A stretch of DNA of 64,000 nucleotides, taken from Sphingobium sp. AP50. Its GTDB lineage: Bacteria > Pseudomonadota > Alphaproteobacteria > Sphingomonadales > Sphingomonadaceae. The DNA lies in assembly GCF_900109095.1 (NCBI RefSeq), contig NZ_FNYZ01000025.1:1-64000 (forward strand). Reading direction: 5' to 3'. The first letter of the stretch is position 1. The number at the start of each line of letters is the position of its first letter. Both the position numbers and the translations under genes were made by a program. Shown here one piece after another: positions 17,314 to 26,627 of the stretch. The notes under the pieces were generated by a model. That model was given only the letters and a program-made list of their open reading frames with translations, was not told where the DNA came from and ran no database searches.

Positions 17314-19569
17314 ATGAAGTATATGCCCAAATTGCATCTGAGTGCCGCGGTGCTCGCGACCCTTTGCACCGTTCCTGCTTTAGCACAGGAAACTAACCCG
17401 GCTGATGTGGTGCCCGTAAAGCAGCCGACATCTGTCGACGACACCGAAATCATCGTTACCGCACAAAAGCGGGAAACTGCTCTGCAAGAAACCCCGATTG
17501 CCATTACGGCCATAGGCGGAGGCGGACTGGATTCCCGTGGTATCGATTCGGCGGTGGATTTGGCCACGTCGGTTCCAGGCGCCAATTTCTCAACCAATGG
17601 CGGCGCGACCTCAATCACAATTCGAGGCGTGGGCAGCGACGGCCTGTCACAGCCAAAGGATGATCCGTCCATCGCAGCGCATATTGACGGCGTTTATCTG
17701 GCGCGCCCGGTCTCGTTGGCGGCATCTTTTTACGATCTGGAGCGGATCGAGGTGCTACGTGGGCCACAAGGTACCCTTTATGGCCGCAACGCGACCGGGG
17801 GTGCCTTGAATATTATCACCAAGGCGCCGACGACCAACTTCGAGGCGAAGGGTGACATATCTTACGGCAATTACGATGCATTGCAGGTCCGCGGCGCGGT
17901 GAACGTTCCGCTGGGGGGCACGCTCAGTTTGCGGGCAGTGGGCTATTACAACAAGCATGACGGCTATGCCCAGCAGTTGAACCCGCAGTTCAAAGATGGC
18001 GACGATGCCGATGATGTCGGCGGGCGGGCCACCCTTCTGTGGCAGCCCACCGCAACCCTCTCGGTCACCCTGCGTGCCAATCTTTTTAGTTCAGATGCAG
18101 TCGGACCCTCCCGCACCCTCCTCGATACGCGTTCACTGTCTGGTGTGACAGATGCAAATGGCGTTGCTTATGGATCCTCGACGGGAGCCATCATCGTCAA
18201 TCGCTGCAGCTTTGCCGCTTATCCGCAGGCATGCACCAATCCGCGTGCAATTGAGACGGTTCTGCCTGAATTCCAGAAGGTAAAGAGTAATACCTTCTCG
18301 GCGACCGTCGATTGGGAGCTGACTGACGCTTTCAGTTTCAAATCCATCACGGGATATACAGACTTCGAACAAAAGAAAGGTTCCGAGTCACGGCCGTTCC
18401 AGCCTGCTGACGCCAACGCCTCCTTCAATTATGTAAGCGCGTCCAAGACGTGGTCGCAGGAATTTGACCTGAATTATGACGATGGCGGTCCGCTGACGGC
18501 GGTGCTTGGCGGCTTCTATCTTGACGATGACGGCTCCAACCTGTTCGAGACGATAGCTATTAATCCAGCACGCGTCGCCTCGATCGAAGTGGATTCCTAT
18601 TCGGAAACCAATTCGCTGGCTTTTTTTGGCGAGGCGAATTACGAAATCGTCGATGGCCTCAAGCTGACAGGTGGCCTGCGTTACACAAAAGAAACGAAAC
18701 TGGGTTCTAGCGAGGCACGGGTTTCGGTTCCATTCAGCCCGCCATTTGCTATCCCCTTTGCCGGCAAGATCAAATTCAAATCCACGGATTTCAAGGTCGG
18801 CTTCGACTGGAAGGTGCGCGAAGGCATCTTCCTCTACGGCAATTATTCAACCGCGTTCAAGTCGGGCGGTGTCAACACGGGCATCCCCGTAAATGCCTAT
18901 TATCGCCCTGAAAAGCTGAAGGCTTTCCAGGCAGGCATCCGGACGGATTGGTTCGATCACAAGGTGCGGTTCAACCTCGACGCCTATCATTATGACTACA
19001 AGAACCCGCAGATTACGCAGACCTTGGGCACTTCGCTGGAAACGCAAAATGCGTCTAGTGCGAAGGTTAAGGGTCTCGAGGCGGTTCTGGAAGTGCGTCC
19101 GGTGGCGGGTCTTACCTTATCTGGGCAGGCAAGTTACGCAGATTCTCAATATGGGCCTGGTCTCATCAGTGACATTATCGATCTCAACCGCTTTGGACAG
19201 AATGTTTTTGGTAGTATCCAGATCGGCGGCAATCCGCTTCGCTTCACGCCCAAATGGACCTTTGGCGCAAGTATTGCCTACGATACGCCGCTAAGTGAGA
19301 CAGTCGATTTGGGCGGTCGTGTAGACTATCTCTGGCAGGATGATGCGACATCCAGGCCGCAAAACCTCGTCATCGACCAGATTCCGTCCTATTCCGTTCT
19401 CAATGCAACCTTGCGTGCATCATTTGCAAGCAAGCGCTATTTTGTCGAACTGTTCGGCAAAAATCTGACGGACAAGACAGTGGTATCAGCCCGGTTCGTT
19501 AACCCACTGCATGTAGCGGAATATCGAGCGCCACGCACCTATGGCGTGACCTTGGGTTTCACCTTCTGA
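17314..19569 (+). CDS. TonB-dependent outer-membrane receptor (aromatic locus)
   Basis: The protein has 751 residues. A signal peptide (KLHLSAAVLATLCTVPALAQ) is followed by a TonB-box-like DDTEIIVTAQKRE, a plug domain (ETPIAITAIGG, RGVGSDGLS, VLRGPQGTLYGRNATGG) and a beta-barrel ending in YGVTLGFTF with terminal Phe. This is the sphingomonad type used for active uptake of siderophores, sugars or aromatic compounds. The gene overlaps an MFS transporter of the aromatic-acid family, so it probably brings the locus substrate across the outer membrane. The tandem operator upstream ties its expression to the hydroxylase operon at 24.1 kb. Confidence 0.92.
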   Translation: MKYMPKLHLSAAVLATLCTVPALAQETNPADVVPVKQPTSVDDTEIIVTAQKRETALQETPIAITAIGGGGLDSRGIDSAVDLATSVPGANFSTNGGATSITIRGVGSDGLSQPKDDPSIAAHIDGVYLARPVSLAASFYDLERIEVLRGPQGTLYGRNATGGALNIITKAPTTNFEAKGDISYGNYDALQVRGAVNVPLGGTLSLRAVGYYNKHDGYAQQLNPQFKDGDDADDVGGRATLLWQPTATLSVTLRANLFSSDAVGPSRTLLDTRSLSGVTDANGVAYGSSTGAIIVNRCSFAAYPQACTNPRAIETVLPEFQKVKSNTFSATVDWELTDAFSFKSITGYTDFEQKKGSESRPFQPADANASFNYVSASKTWSQEFDLNYDDGGPLTAVLGGFYLDDDGSNLFETIAINPARVASIEVDSYSETNSLAFFGEANYEIVDGLKLTGGLRYTKETKLGSSEARVSVPFSPPFAIPFAGKIKFKSTDFKVGFDWKVREGIFLYGNYSTAFKSGGVNTGIPVNAYYRPEKLKAFQAGIRTDWFDHKVRFNLDAYHYDYKNPQITQTLGTSLETQNASSAKVKGLEAVLEVRPVAGLTLSGQASYADSQYGPGLISDIIDLNRFGQNVFGSIQIGGNPLRFTPKWTFGASIAYDTPLSETVDLGGRVDYLWQDDATSRPQNLVIDQIPSYSVLNATLRASFASKRYFVELFGKNLTDKTVVSARFVNPLHVAEYRAPRTYGVTLGFTF

Positions 19570-20963
19570 TGACTTCTTGGGGATCACTGTCCGGGCGGGA
19601 GACGGCGACGTCTCCCGAACGGGGCGGCGGGGGCGTTGACGTATTCGTCGACGATGCGATTGGAGACATGAAGCCGTCGCCTTATGCCTTTGCCATAGTG
19701 GGGCTTTGTGGGGCCATTGCAATGGCGGAGGGGCTTGATGCCCAGGTCATGGCTTTTGCAGCGCCGCTTGTTGCGCGCGAGTGGAAGCTTGATCCGTCGG
19801 CTATTGGTGCCCTGCTTGCAGCCTCAATCATCGCCATGGTCTTAGCAGGCTTCATGCTTGCACCGCTTGGAGATCGGTTGGGTCGTCGTCCGGCAATATT
19901 ATTCGCCCTGGCAGTGGCCGCCACCGCGACAGCTGCCGGCGCGATCGCGCCCGGTTTTGCCTGGTTGCTTTGTTCACGAGTCGTGGCCGGTCTGGGACTC
20001 GGCCTTGCATTTCCCACGGTTGTTGCACTGGCGATGGAGGTGATGCCGCGACGTTATCATGCTCTGGCTGTTGTTACCGTTAGTTGCGGTTATCCGGTCG
20101 GCGGAGCCGTAGGTGGGGCGATCGCAGCGCAACTGATCAACGATCATGGAGCACCCTCGATCTTCTTGCTAGGCGGGGCCACGACGGCATTGTTTCTCGG
20201 CATTTGCCTGCTGTTTCTGCCGGAATCCCCTCTTTGGTTGGCAGGGCATCGGCCGGGGAAGGCCGGGATCGCAAGGCTGGTAAGGAAGTTGGGCGCGATG
20301 GTGCCCGCCGAGGCTTCGTCTTTTGGCATGCGTGAGGGTTCCTCTGCCCGCTCGCCAGTTGCCGCGCTCTTCACCGCTGAGCGTCGCGCCCGCACGCTGC
20401 TGCTGTGGGCGATAAATTTCTGCAATCTCTCCATGGTATATTTCTACATCATCTGGTTGCCAACGATCGTGGTGAACGGCGGGCAAGATGCCTCATTTGC
20501 CGCTCAGGTGCTCGCGTTGTTTAGTGCAGCGGGCGTAGCAGGCGGACTTTTGCTTGCTCTTCTCCTTCGCCGTAAGGGCGCGGGAATGGCGCTTGGAACA
20601 GCCTATCTTGGCTCCATCTTTTGCATCGCCCTTCTTGGGAACACATCAGGCTCTGCCGCTGCATTCTTGCCTGTTGTTATTGGTGCGGGGAGTTTTGTGG
20701 TCGGGTCTCAGTTTTGCCTGAACGCTGTCGTCAATCAATATTATCCCAGCGCCATCCGGGCCACAGCGGCGGGCTTTGCCGGTGGCGCAGGTCGCCTCGG
20801 TGCGGTAGCAGCTCCACTGATCGGTGCGCTCCTGGTGCACCCAGCTACCCCTTATCGCACCACCATATTAGCAGGTGGTGTGCCTGCCGTTCTCGCGCTG
20901 ATTGCTCTCATTGTCCTTCTCGCTGCCGCCCCCTTGCAGCAGGCGCGTTCGCCAACTGACTGA
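19569..20963 (+). CDS. MFS transporter, aromatic acid:H+ symporter type
   Basis: The protein has 464 residues, with twelve hydrophobic segments. The loop after segment 2 carries GDRLGRRPAILFA, the MFS signature, and segment 1 has the acidic EGLDAQ typical of the AAHS (PcaK/BenK-like) group. The first about 40 residues are polar and glycine-rich; the real start may be a later ATG near 19671 (MKPSPYAFA), but ATG 19569 overlaps the receptor stop, which supports coupling. It probably imports the aromatic acid delivered by the receptor across the inner membrane. Confidence 0.85.
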   Translation: MTSWGSLSGRETATSPERGGGGVDVFVDDAIGDMKPSPYAFAIVGLCGAIAMAEGLDAQVMAFAAPLVAREWKLDPSAIGALLAASIIAMVLAGFMLAPLGDRLGRRPAILFALAVAATATAAGAIAPGFAWLLCSRVVAGLGLGLAFPTVVALAMEVMPRRYHALAVVTVSCGYPVGGAVGGAIAAQLINDHGAPSIFLLGGATTALFLGICLLFLPESPLWLAGHRPGKAGIARLVRKLGAMVPAEASSFGMREGSSARSPVAALFTAERRARTLLLWAINFCNLSMVYFYIIWLPTIVVNGGQDASFAAQVLALFSAAGVAGGLLLALLLRRKGAGMALGTAYLGSIFCIALLGNTSGSAAAFLPVVIGAGSFVVGSQFCLNAVVNQYYPSAIRATAAGFAGGAGRLGAVAAPLIGALLVHPATPYRTTILAGGVPAVLALIALIVLLAAAPLQQARSPTD

Positions 20964-20982
20964 AGCAGGATCGAGAGTAAAT

Positions 20983-21693
20983 ATGTCTCCTGTTACACGA
21001 TCTCAAGAGCCACTGTTGCTGCTTCCGGGGCTCCTGTGTGATCACCGCATCTGGACAGATCAGATCGTGGCGCTCCAGCAAGACCGTACGATCGTGGTTG
21101 CCGACTATGGCTCTGCCGATAGCTTGTCCGAGATGGCGGATCGTGTGCTCAAGGTAATGCCTCGTGGATGTGCCGTTGCAGGCCATTCAATGGGCGCCCG
21201 GGTGGCCCTTGAACTTTGGCGCACGGCGCCCGAACGCTTTGTCCGCCTGGCGTTGCTTGATACAGGGGTCCATGCGCCCAATTCTGAGGAAGCGCGCAAG
21301 CGCTACGCGCTATTGGCGCTGGGTCGAAAGGCGGGAATCGATGCCCTAACAGATGCCTGGCTTCCACCGATGGTTGCCCCACATAACCGCGTGGACCCCT
21401 TAATGCGACGACTGCGAGAGATGGTGCGTGCTGCGGGCACAGATCGGTTTGAAGTGCAAATTAGAGCGTTGCTCGGTAGACCTGAAGTCGCTTCACTCCT
21501 CGGGTCGATTACCGTGCCAACGCTCGTCGGCGTTGGCAGACTGGATATCTGGAGCCCGCCGGCCCAGGTTAGGGCGCTAGCACAACAGATAACCGGGTCG
21601 CGTTATGTGGAGTTTGATGGTGCGGGTCATATGGCTCCCGCCGAGGCACCGGCCGCTGTCACGCAAGCTCTGCGAGGTTGGCTGTCCGCCTAA
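20983..21693 (+). CDS. Alpha/beta-fold hydrolase
   Basis: The protein has 236 residues from ATG 20983 (AGGATCGAGAG upstream); the frame from 20902 overlaps the transporter and lacks a ribosome site. Nucleophile elbow GHSMG, acid Asp in GRLDIW and His in GAGHMAP form a complete triad. LLLPGLLCDHRIW near the start is the oxyanion strand. The family covers esterases, lactonases and C-C hydrolases of meta-cleavage pathways. It follows the receptor and transporter with a 19-bp gap, so it may de-esterify the imported compound. Substrate unknown. Confidence 0.82.
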   Translation: MSPVTRSQEPLLLLPGLLCDHRIWTDQIVALQQDRTIVVADYGSADSLSEMADRVLKVMPRGCAVAGHSMGARVALELWRTAPERFVRLALLDTGVHAPNSEEARKRYALLALGRKAGIDALTDAWLPPMVAPHNRVDPLMRRLREMVRAAGTDRFEVQIRALLGRPEVASLLGSITVPTLVGVGRLDIWSPPAQVRALAQQITGSRYVEFDGAGHMAPAEAPAAVTQALRGWLSA

Positions 21694-21850
21694 TGTGCGC
21701 GCCTTGACGGAAGCCATGTTTGACAATTCAGTCTTTGCCCGCCTGTCGCCCTGACCTGCATGCGATTAAGCGATTTAGGTCCGGCAGCCAGCTTTGCCTT
21801 GAGCTAAAGCTTATTCCCTACCGGCAATACCAACAATTAACAGTTGCAGC

Positions 21851-21867
21851 ATACTGATAATCAGTAT
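21851..21867. promoter_or_regulatory. MarR-type operator, copy 3
   Basis: Perfect 17-bp dyad ATACTGAT-A-ATCAGTAT, with GC before it and AGC after. It matches the core of copies 1 and 2. It lies 114 bases upstream of the mobA-like ATG, which places that gene under regulator 1. Confidence 0.7.
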
Positions 21868-21980
21868 AGCACGTAAATAACTTTGCAGCGTTCGACGACG
21901 TGCAGGGCCTGCAGGAAATTTAAGCACCAGCGCATGAGATCGCGGTCCGCAAATCTGCAAGATTGTGAGAGGATTTCACT

Positions 21981-23927
21981 ATGCAATTTCATTTTAATGG
22001 CTTTCGCACGGGAGACCCAGAAGTAGCTCCGATTGCCAAAGGCATCTCGCCTGTCACTCTTGGGGTATCTGCGCCGGCGCAAGTAGATGTCCTTATCGTG
22101 GGATGTGGGCCTGCCGGACTGACCTTGGCGGCCCAACTGTCTGCGTTTCCAGGCATCAAGACCTGCATTGTCGATCAACAGCCTGGCCCCCTAGAACTTG
22201 GAAGGGCTGACGGTATCGCATGCCGGACGATGGAAATGTTTAATGCGTTCGGATTTGCGCATCGGGTCCTGCGTGAATCCTACTGGGTCAATGAAACGAC
22301 CTTCTGGACGCCCAGCCCCGACGCAGAAGCTGGGATCGTGCGGACGGGCCGTATCGATGATACTGAGCCTGGTCTGTCGGAGTTCCCGCACGTCATCCTC
22401 AACCAGGCGCGCGTCCACGAGTTTTTTCTGCAAGCTATGCGCAACAGTCCTACACGCCTGACACCCCATTATAGCCGGAAGCTTCTAGACCTGGTGGTTG
22501 CACAGGTATCCGAGGATGCTCACGGCGATGTGGATTACCCTGTCACAGCTACGCTGGAGCGAAGCGATGAAGGGCATCAAGGGGAAGTTGAAACAATTAG
22601 GGCAAGATATGTTGTAGGCTGCGATGGGGCTCGCAGCTCGGTTAGGCGATCAATCGGACTGGAACTGAAAGGCGATTCTGCCAATCAGGCTTGGGGCGTT
22701 ATGGATGTGCTAGCCGTTACAGACTATCCGGACATCCGGCTTAAGGGTGTCATCAACTCCGAAAATGACGGGAGCATCGTGCTGATCCCGCGCGAGGGCG
22801 GGAATCTTGCGCGCATCTATGTTGAGCTAGACGAACTGGAGCATGGCGAACGGGTTGCCGCTCGCAAGATGAGCGTCGATCATGTAATCGCTGCGGCGCA
22901 GCGTGTTTTGAAGCCCTACACGCTTGATGTGCGCGAGGTCGCTTGGTGGTCCGTCTATGAGATCGGCCAGCGGCTATGCGACCGGTTCGACGATCTCAAG
23001 GAGAATGCTCCAACTAATGCGGTGCCCCGGGTCTTCATAGCGGGCGATGCCTGCCATACGCATAGTCCAAAGGCGGGGCAGGGAATGAATGTCTCTATGC
23101 AGGACGCCTTTAATCTTGGCTGGAAGCTGGCTGCAGTCTTGGAAGGGCGAAGCGCGCCGCAACTTTTGCGTACCTACTCCGAGGAGCGCGAGGCTATTGC
23201 GCGCGAACTTATTGAGTTCGACAAGGAATGGGCGGCTTTGCTCAGTGCCCCGCTCAGGAAAGCGGGTGACCCTGATGGCGCAGGAGTGGACCCGGCTGAC
23301 GTACAGGCGTATTTTGTGCGACATGGACACTATACAGCCGGTACAGCGAGCGGTAATTCGCCCTCGATTCTGACAGGTGAGCCCACGCACCAAGCGCTGG
23401 CGACCGGCTTCCCAATCGGCAAGCGCTTCCATTCTGCACCAGTCGTCCGCCTTGCCGATGCCAAGCCGATGCAGCTGGGACATGCTTTCGTGGCGGATGG
23501 CAGGTGGCGGCTCTTTGCCTTTGCCGGCGCTGGAGATCCGGCAATGAAAGAATCCGGTATCGTGCGGCTATGCAATTTTCTGGCGAATGATGCCCATTCG
23601 CCGATCGTGCGCCATACGCCAGGCCATGCCGATATTGATTCGGTGATCGACGTGCGGGCGGTGTTTCAAACGCCACATCGCGAGCTCGATATTGGCTCGC
23701 TACCCGCGCTCCTACTGCCCGTCCGGGGCGCGCTGGGCCTGCGCGATTATGAAAAGATGTTTTGTGTCGATCGTGCTGCGGGTGATATTTTCGATATGCG
23801 CGGTATCAACCGGGCTGAGGGTTGCATCGTCATTGTTCGACCTGACCAATATGTGGCGCACGTACTTCCTTTGAGCGCACATGAGGATCTGGCGGCGTTC
23901 TTTGCCGAGATTCTGCTTCCAGTCTAA
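21981..23927 (+). CDS. mobA: 3-hydroxybenzoate 4-monooxygenase-like flavoprotein
   Basis: The protein has 648 residues. It is a class A flavoprotein hydroxylase with FAD motif GCGPAGLTLA (41-50), DG motif GCDGARSSVR (about 213) and GD motif AGDACHTHSP (about 355), plus the C-terminal thioredoxin-like domain of the phenol-hydroxylase branch. The N-terminus MQFHFNGF and the overall length match MobA-type 3-hydroxybenzoate 4-monooxygenases, which make protocatechuate from 3-hydroxybenzoate with NADPH and O2. Exact substrate is an inference. It is a single-gene unit: a MarR operator lies upstream and another promoter follows its end. Confidence 0.75.
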   Translation: MQFHFNGFRTGDPEVAPIAKGISPVTLGVSAPAQVDVLIVGCGPAGLTLAAQLSAFPGIKTCIVDQQPGPLELGRADGIACRTMEMFNAFGFAHRVLRESYWVNETTFWTPSPDAEAGIVRTGRIDDTEPGLSEFPHVILNQARVHEFFLQAMRNSPTRLTPHYSRKLLDLVVAQVSEDAHGDVDYPVTATLERSDEGHQGEVETIRARYVVGCDGARSSVRRSIGLELKGDSANQAWGVMDVLAVTDYPDIRLKGVINSENDGSIVLIPREGGNLARIYVELDELEHGERVAARKMSVDHVIAAAQRVLKPYTLDVREVAWWSVYEIGQRLCDRFDDLKENAPTNAVPRVFIAGDACHTHSPKAGQGMNVSMQDAFNLGWKLAAVLEGRSAPQLLRTYSEEREAIARELIEFDKEWAALLSAPLRKAGDPDGAGVDPADVQAYFVRHGHYTAGTASGNSPSILTGEPTHQALATGFPIGKRFHSAPVVRLADAKPMQLGHAFVADGRWRLFAFAGAGDPAMKESGIVRLCNFLANDAHSPIVRHTPGHADIDSVIDVRAVFQTPHRELDIGSLPALLLPVRGALGLRDYEKMFCVDRAAGDIFDMRGINRAEGCIVIVRPDQYVAHVLPLSAHEDLAAFFAEILLPV

Positions 23928-23945
23928 AGACTCAACGGTTCCTCG

Positions 23946-23990
23946 CGCATCGAAGGGCGACGCAAATATCGCGGCGCATCTTTCGATGCG
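23946..23990 (+). terminator. Possible terminator after the mobA-like gene
   Basis: The arms CGCATCGAA (23946-23954) and TTCGATGCG (23982-23990) pair perfectly but enclose a 27-base loop that has a GC-rich core. There is no T-tract. It could end transcription before the next promoter at 24054, but the long loop makes this weak. Confidence 0.3.
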
Positions 23991-24053
23991 TGTGCTGACG
24001 AAATGCAAGCGCCCACGTCGATTTGGACGCGCTATCATTCGCGCAATGAAGCA

Positions 24054-24091
24054 TTGACAAGACAATGTCGGAATGACAAAGTTCTGTCAAA
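24054..24091 (+). promoter_or_regulatory. Tandem TGACA-N6-TGTCA operator / promoter, copy B
   Basis: Dyads TGACA-AGACAA-TGTCG (24055-24070) and TGACA-AAGTTC-TGTCA (24074-24089) are followed by AATAA. Spacing and order match copy A base for base outside the variable six-base spacers and the linker. It lies 61 bases before the hydroxylase start and would drive the six-gene catabolic operon. Confidence 0.7.
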
Positions 24092-24151
24092 TAAAGCAGT
24101 GTCTGGGGTCCGTGGCGACCAAAGCAGACTAATTTTCGTGGAGAGGATGTT

Positions 24152-25792
24152 ATGGGGGATACTCCTTTTGACGTAATTCAGGTCGGTTATGGGCCTGTGA
24201 GCCAAGGTCTGGCGCTTATGCTTGGGCGCCAGGGCCGACGCGTCGCTGTTTGTGAACGCTGGGAACAGCGCTATCCGTTGCCTCGCGCTGTCTGCATCGA
24301 CCATGAACTGTATCGAGTGCTCAGCGCGAACGGCTTGGGTGCTGTCTTGCCATCGATATCTCATCCCGGTCCGCCCTATCAGTGGTTCAATGCCGACTGG
24401 AAGGAATTGCTGGTTATCGATTGGTCCGCCGGTTCCATTTCTGGTGGCACCGAAGTTAACTTCGTTCACCAGCCAACGCTCGAGGCGGCACTGGACGTGG
24501 CGGTGCTGGAGCAACCGACGGTAGAAATATTCTTGGGATGGGAAGCGATAGAGGTTCGTCAGGATGACGATCTGGCTCATGTGACCTTGCGCAATGTAGC
24601 AACTAATGATGTGAGGACCATTTCGGCGCGCTATGTAATCGGCTCGGACGGAGCAAACTCACTTGTCCGCACCACCATCGGAGGGGGGCAGGAAGATCGA
24701 GGGTTTGAAGCGGACTGGCTTGTAATCGACGTGTTGCTAAAGGAAGGCGTTACGGCCGAAAAATTGGGCATTCCAGCGGCGGGCCAATATTGCAATCCGA
24801 TAAGGCCCACGACGATCGTTCCAGCAGGTGTTCGCGACGGCCGGACATTCCGGCGATGGGAGTTCATGCGCTTACCGGGTGAGTCGATAGCCGATCTGGA
24901 GGGTGAAGATCGCGTCTGGGAGCTACTGCAAGACTGGGCAGGCCCGGACGACGTCGAACTGGTGAGGCATAAGGTCTATAATTTCCGATCGCTCCTGGCG
25001 GATCGGTGGCATGATCGCCGCCTTATATTGGCGGGCGATGCGGCACATGTCATGCCGCCTTTCATGGGGCAGGGGATGTGCTCGGGTCTACGGGACGCCT
25101 GGAATCTTTCTTGGCGTCTTGGTCTCCTGCTGGACGGCACGGCGGACAATCGGCTGCTGGACAGTTATCAGCCGGAACGCCGACCGCATGTCAGCCAGTT
25201 GATCGACATGTCGATCTATCTTGGCAAGGTGATCTGTATTCCAGACCTTGAACAGGCCGCTGCGCGAGATCATGCGTTTCTGAGCGGCGCGGCGGAGCCG
25301 CCTCCACCGTTCCCGCAGCTGATCGATGGACTGCTTCACCGCGACAGCTCGCTAAGGTTAAACGCTGGGGCAGGCTTGCTCTCACCGCATGTTGCGATCG
25401 AGAGTGACGGCTCTAAGTTGCGACTGGATGATTATACCGGCCCAGGCTTTGTATTCATAGGCCGCGGGTTTGACTGGCGGCGCGGGCTTGATAAACAACT
25501 TGTCTCACAGCTTGCAACAATTGACGCCAAGTTTGTCAGGCTCGAGGTGGCGACTGATGATCAGGCTGGATCAATCAGGGATTGCGACGGTAGGCTGGAT
25601 GCGTTCCTCGACGCCCAGGGCTGGGATGCAATGATCGTGCGTCCGGATTTCTATGTCTATGGTGGAGGCAGCGCCGCCAACAGCGGTGCGCTTGTGCAAT
25701 CGCTGATCGCAGATTTGAAAGAGCACGGTGTCCATTTGAAGGGCGCGCGCGACAATGCCGGAGAATGTGAAAATGAAGTTAGCGCGGTTTGA
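24152..25792 (+). CDS. MhpA-like FAD-dependent aromatic hydroxylase
   Basis: The protein has 546 residues. It is a class A flavoprotein monooxygenase of the 3-(3-hydroxyphenyl)propionate hydroxylase branch. FAD motif VGYGPVSQG (residues 11-19, with Ser in place of the usual last Gly), DG motif GSDGANSLVR (about 164) and GD motif AGDAAHVMPPFMGQG (about 293) are present. It should add an ortho hydroxyl to a phenolic acid using NAD(P)H and O2, preparing a ring for cleavage. It heads a tightly packed operon with FAA hydrolase, TAXI-like protein, flavodoxin and two cupins. ATG 24152 follows GGAGAGGATGTT. Confidence 0.85.
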   Translation: MGDTPFDVIQVGYGPVSQGLALMLGRQGRRVAVCERWEQRYPLPRAVCIDHELYRVLSANGLGAVLPSISHPGPPYQWFNADWKELLVIDWSAGSISGGTEVNFVHQPTLEAALDVAVLEQPTVEIFLGWEAIEVRQDDDLAHVTLRNVATNDVRTISARYVIGSDGANSLVRTTIGGGQEDRGFEADWLVIDVLLKEGVTAEKLGIPAAGQYCNPIRPTTIVPAGVRDGRTFRRWEFMRLPGESIADLEGEDRVWELLQDWAGPDDVELVRHKVYNFRSLLADRWHDRRLILAGDAAHVMPPFMGQGMCSGLRDAWNLSWRLGLLLDGTADNRLLDSYQPERRPHVSQLIDMSIYLGKVICIPDLEQAAARDHAFLSGAAEPPPPFPQLIDGLLHRDSSLRLNAGAGLLSPHVAIESDGSKLRLDDYTGPGFVFIGRGFDWRRGLDKQLVSQLATIDAKFVRLEVATDDQAGSIRDCDGRLDAFLDAQGWDAMIVRPDFYVYGGGSAANSGALVQSLIADLKEHGVHLKGARDNAGECENEVSAV

Positions 25793-26627
25793 CGCAGGCG
25801 CTGGTCCTCGCGTCGGGATCATCAAGAATGACAAGGTCATCGACATACAGTCGGCGGGCAGTCGTTATGCCACAATGGCGCAGATCATTGAAGCCGGCGA
25901 CGCCGGGCTTGCGGCCCTGCGTGACATTGCGGCTGTAAGGGATGGGGATTTCCTTCTCTCGCAGGTTCAATTGCTCGCGCCGGTGGAGCGCCCAGGCAAG
26001 TATTTGGCTATTGGGATGAACTACCAGAAGCATCTCGAAGAGGCAGACAAGCTGGGCGTCGCGCGAGCCAAGCATCAGATCTGGTTCAACAAGCAGACGA
26101 CATGCCTATCAGGGCCTTTCGATGAGATCGAGACAGGAGTGACAGAAAAGCTCGATTACGAAGTGGAGCTGGGGTTGGTCGTGGGCAAGCGTGCCAAGGG
26201 CGTTTCGCCTGAAGATGCGCTTTCCTATATCTTCGGCTATGTCGTTGCTAATGACGTTTCTGCACGCGACTGGCAGTTCCACTCTTCTACCTTCATGATG
26301 GGCAAGTCGTTCGATACCCATGGTCCTGTTGGTCCCTGGATCGTTACGGCGGATGAAGTGCCTGATCCTCAGTGTCTTGATCTACGCTGTTTTGTGAACG
26401 GTGACCTGCGTCAATCGAACAATACCGCTAATATGATTCATCGGATCGACGCCCAGATTGCATATCTCTCGACCGCCTTCACGCTCGAGCCCGGCGATCT
26501 GATTGCGACTGGCACGCCTGAAGGCGTGGGTATCGGGCGTGAGCCACAGTTGTTCCTGGCAGTCGGTGACGTGGTACGATGCGAGATTGACGGCATCGGT
26601 GCCATTGAAAACCGGGTGATCGCATGA
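25773..26627 (+). CDS. Fumarylacetoacetate hydrolase family protein
   Basis: The protein has 284 residues from ATG 25773, which overlaps the hydroxylase end by 20 bases; an upstream ATG at 25755 adds six residues. The metal-binding acidic residues of the FAH fold are seen in LDYEVELGLVVG (two Glu) and ANDVSARDWQ (Asp). GTPEGVGIG near the C-terminus is a family signature. Members hydrolyse acylpyruvates or decarboxylate/hydrate oxo-acids formed after ring cleavage. It probably processes the ring-opened product of the cupins or of the extradiol enzyme at 30.3 kb. The next gene overlaps its stop (ATGA). Confidence 0.87.
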   Translation: MKLARFDAGAGPRVGIIKNDKVIDIQSAGSRYATMAQIIEAGDAGLAALRDIAAVRDGDFLLSQVQLLAPVERPGKYLAIGMNYQKHLEEADKLGVARAKHQIWFNKQTTCLSGPFDEIETGVTEKLDYEVELGLVVGKRAKGVSPEDALSYIFGYVVANDVSARDWQFHSSTFMMGKSFDTHGPVGPWIVTADEVPDPQCLDLRCFVNGDLRQSNNTANMIHRIDAQIAYLSTAFTLEPGDLIATGTPEGVGIGREPQLFLAVGDVVRCEIDGIGAIENRVIA

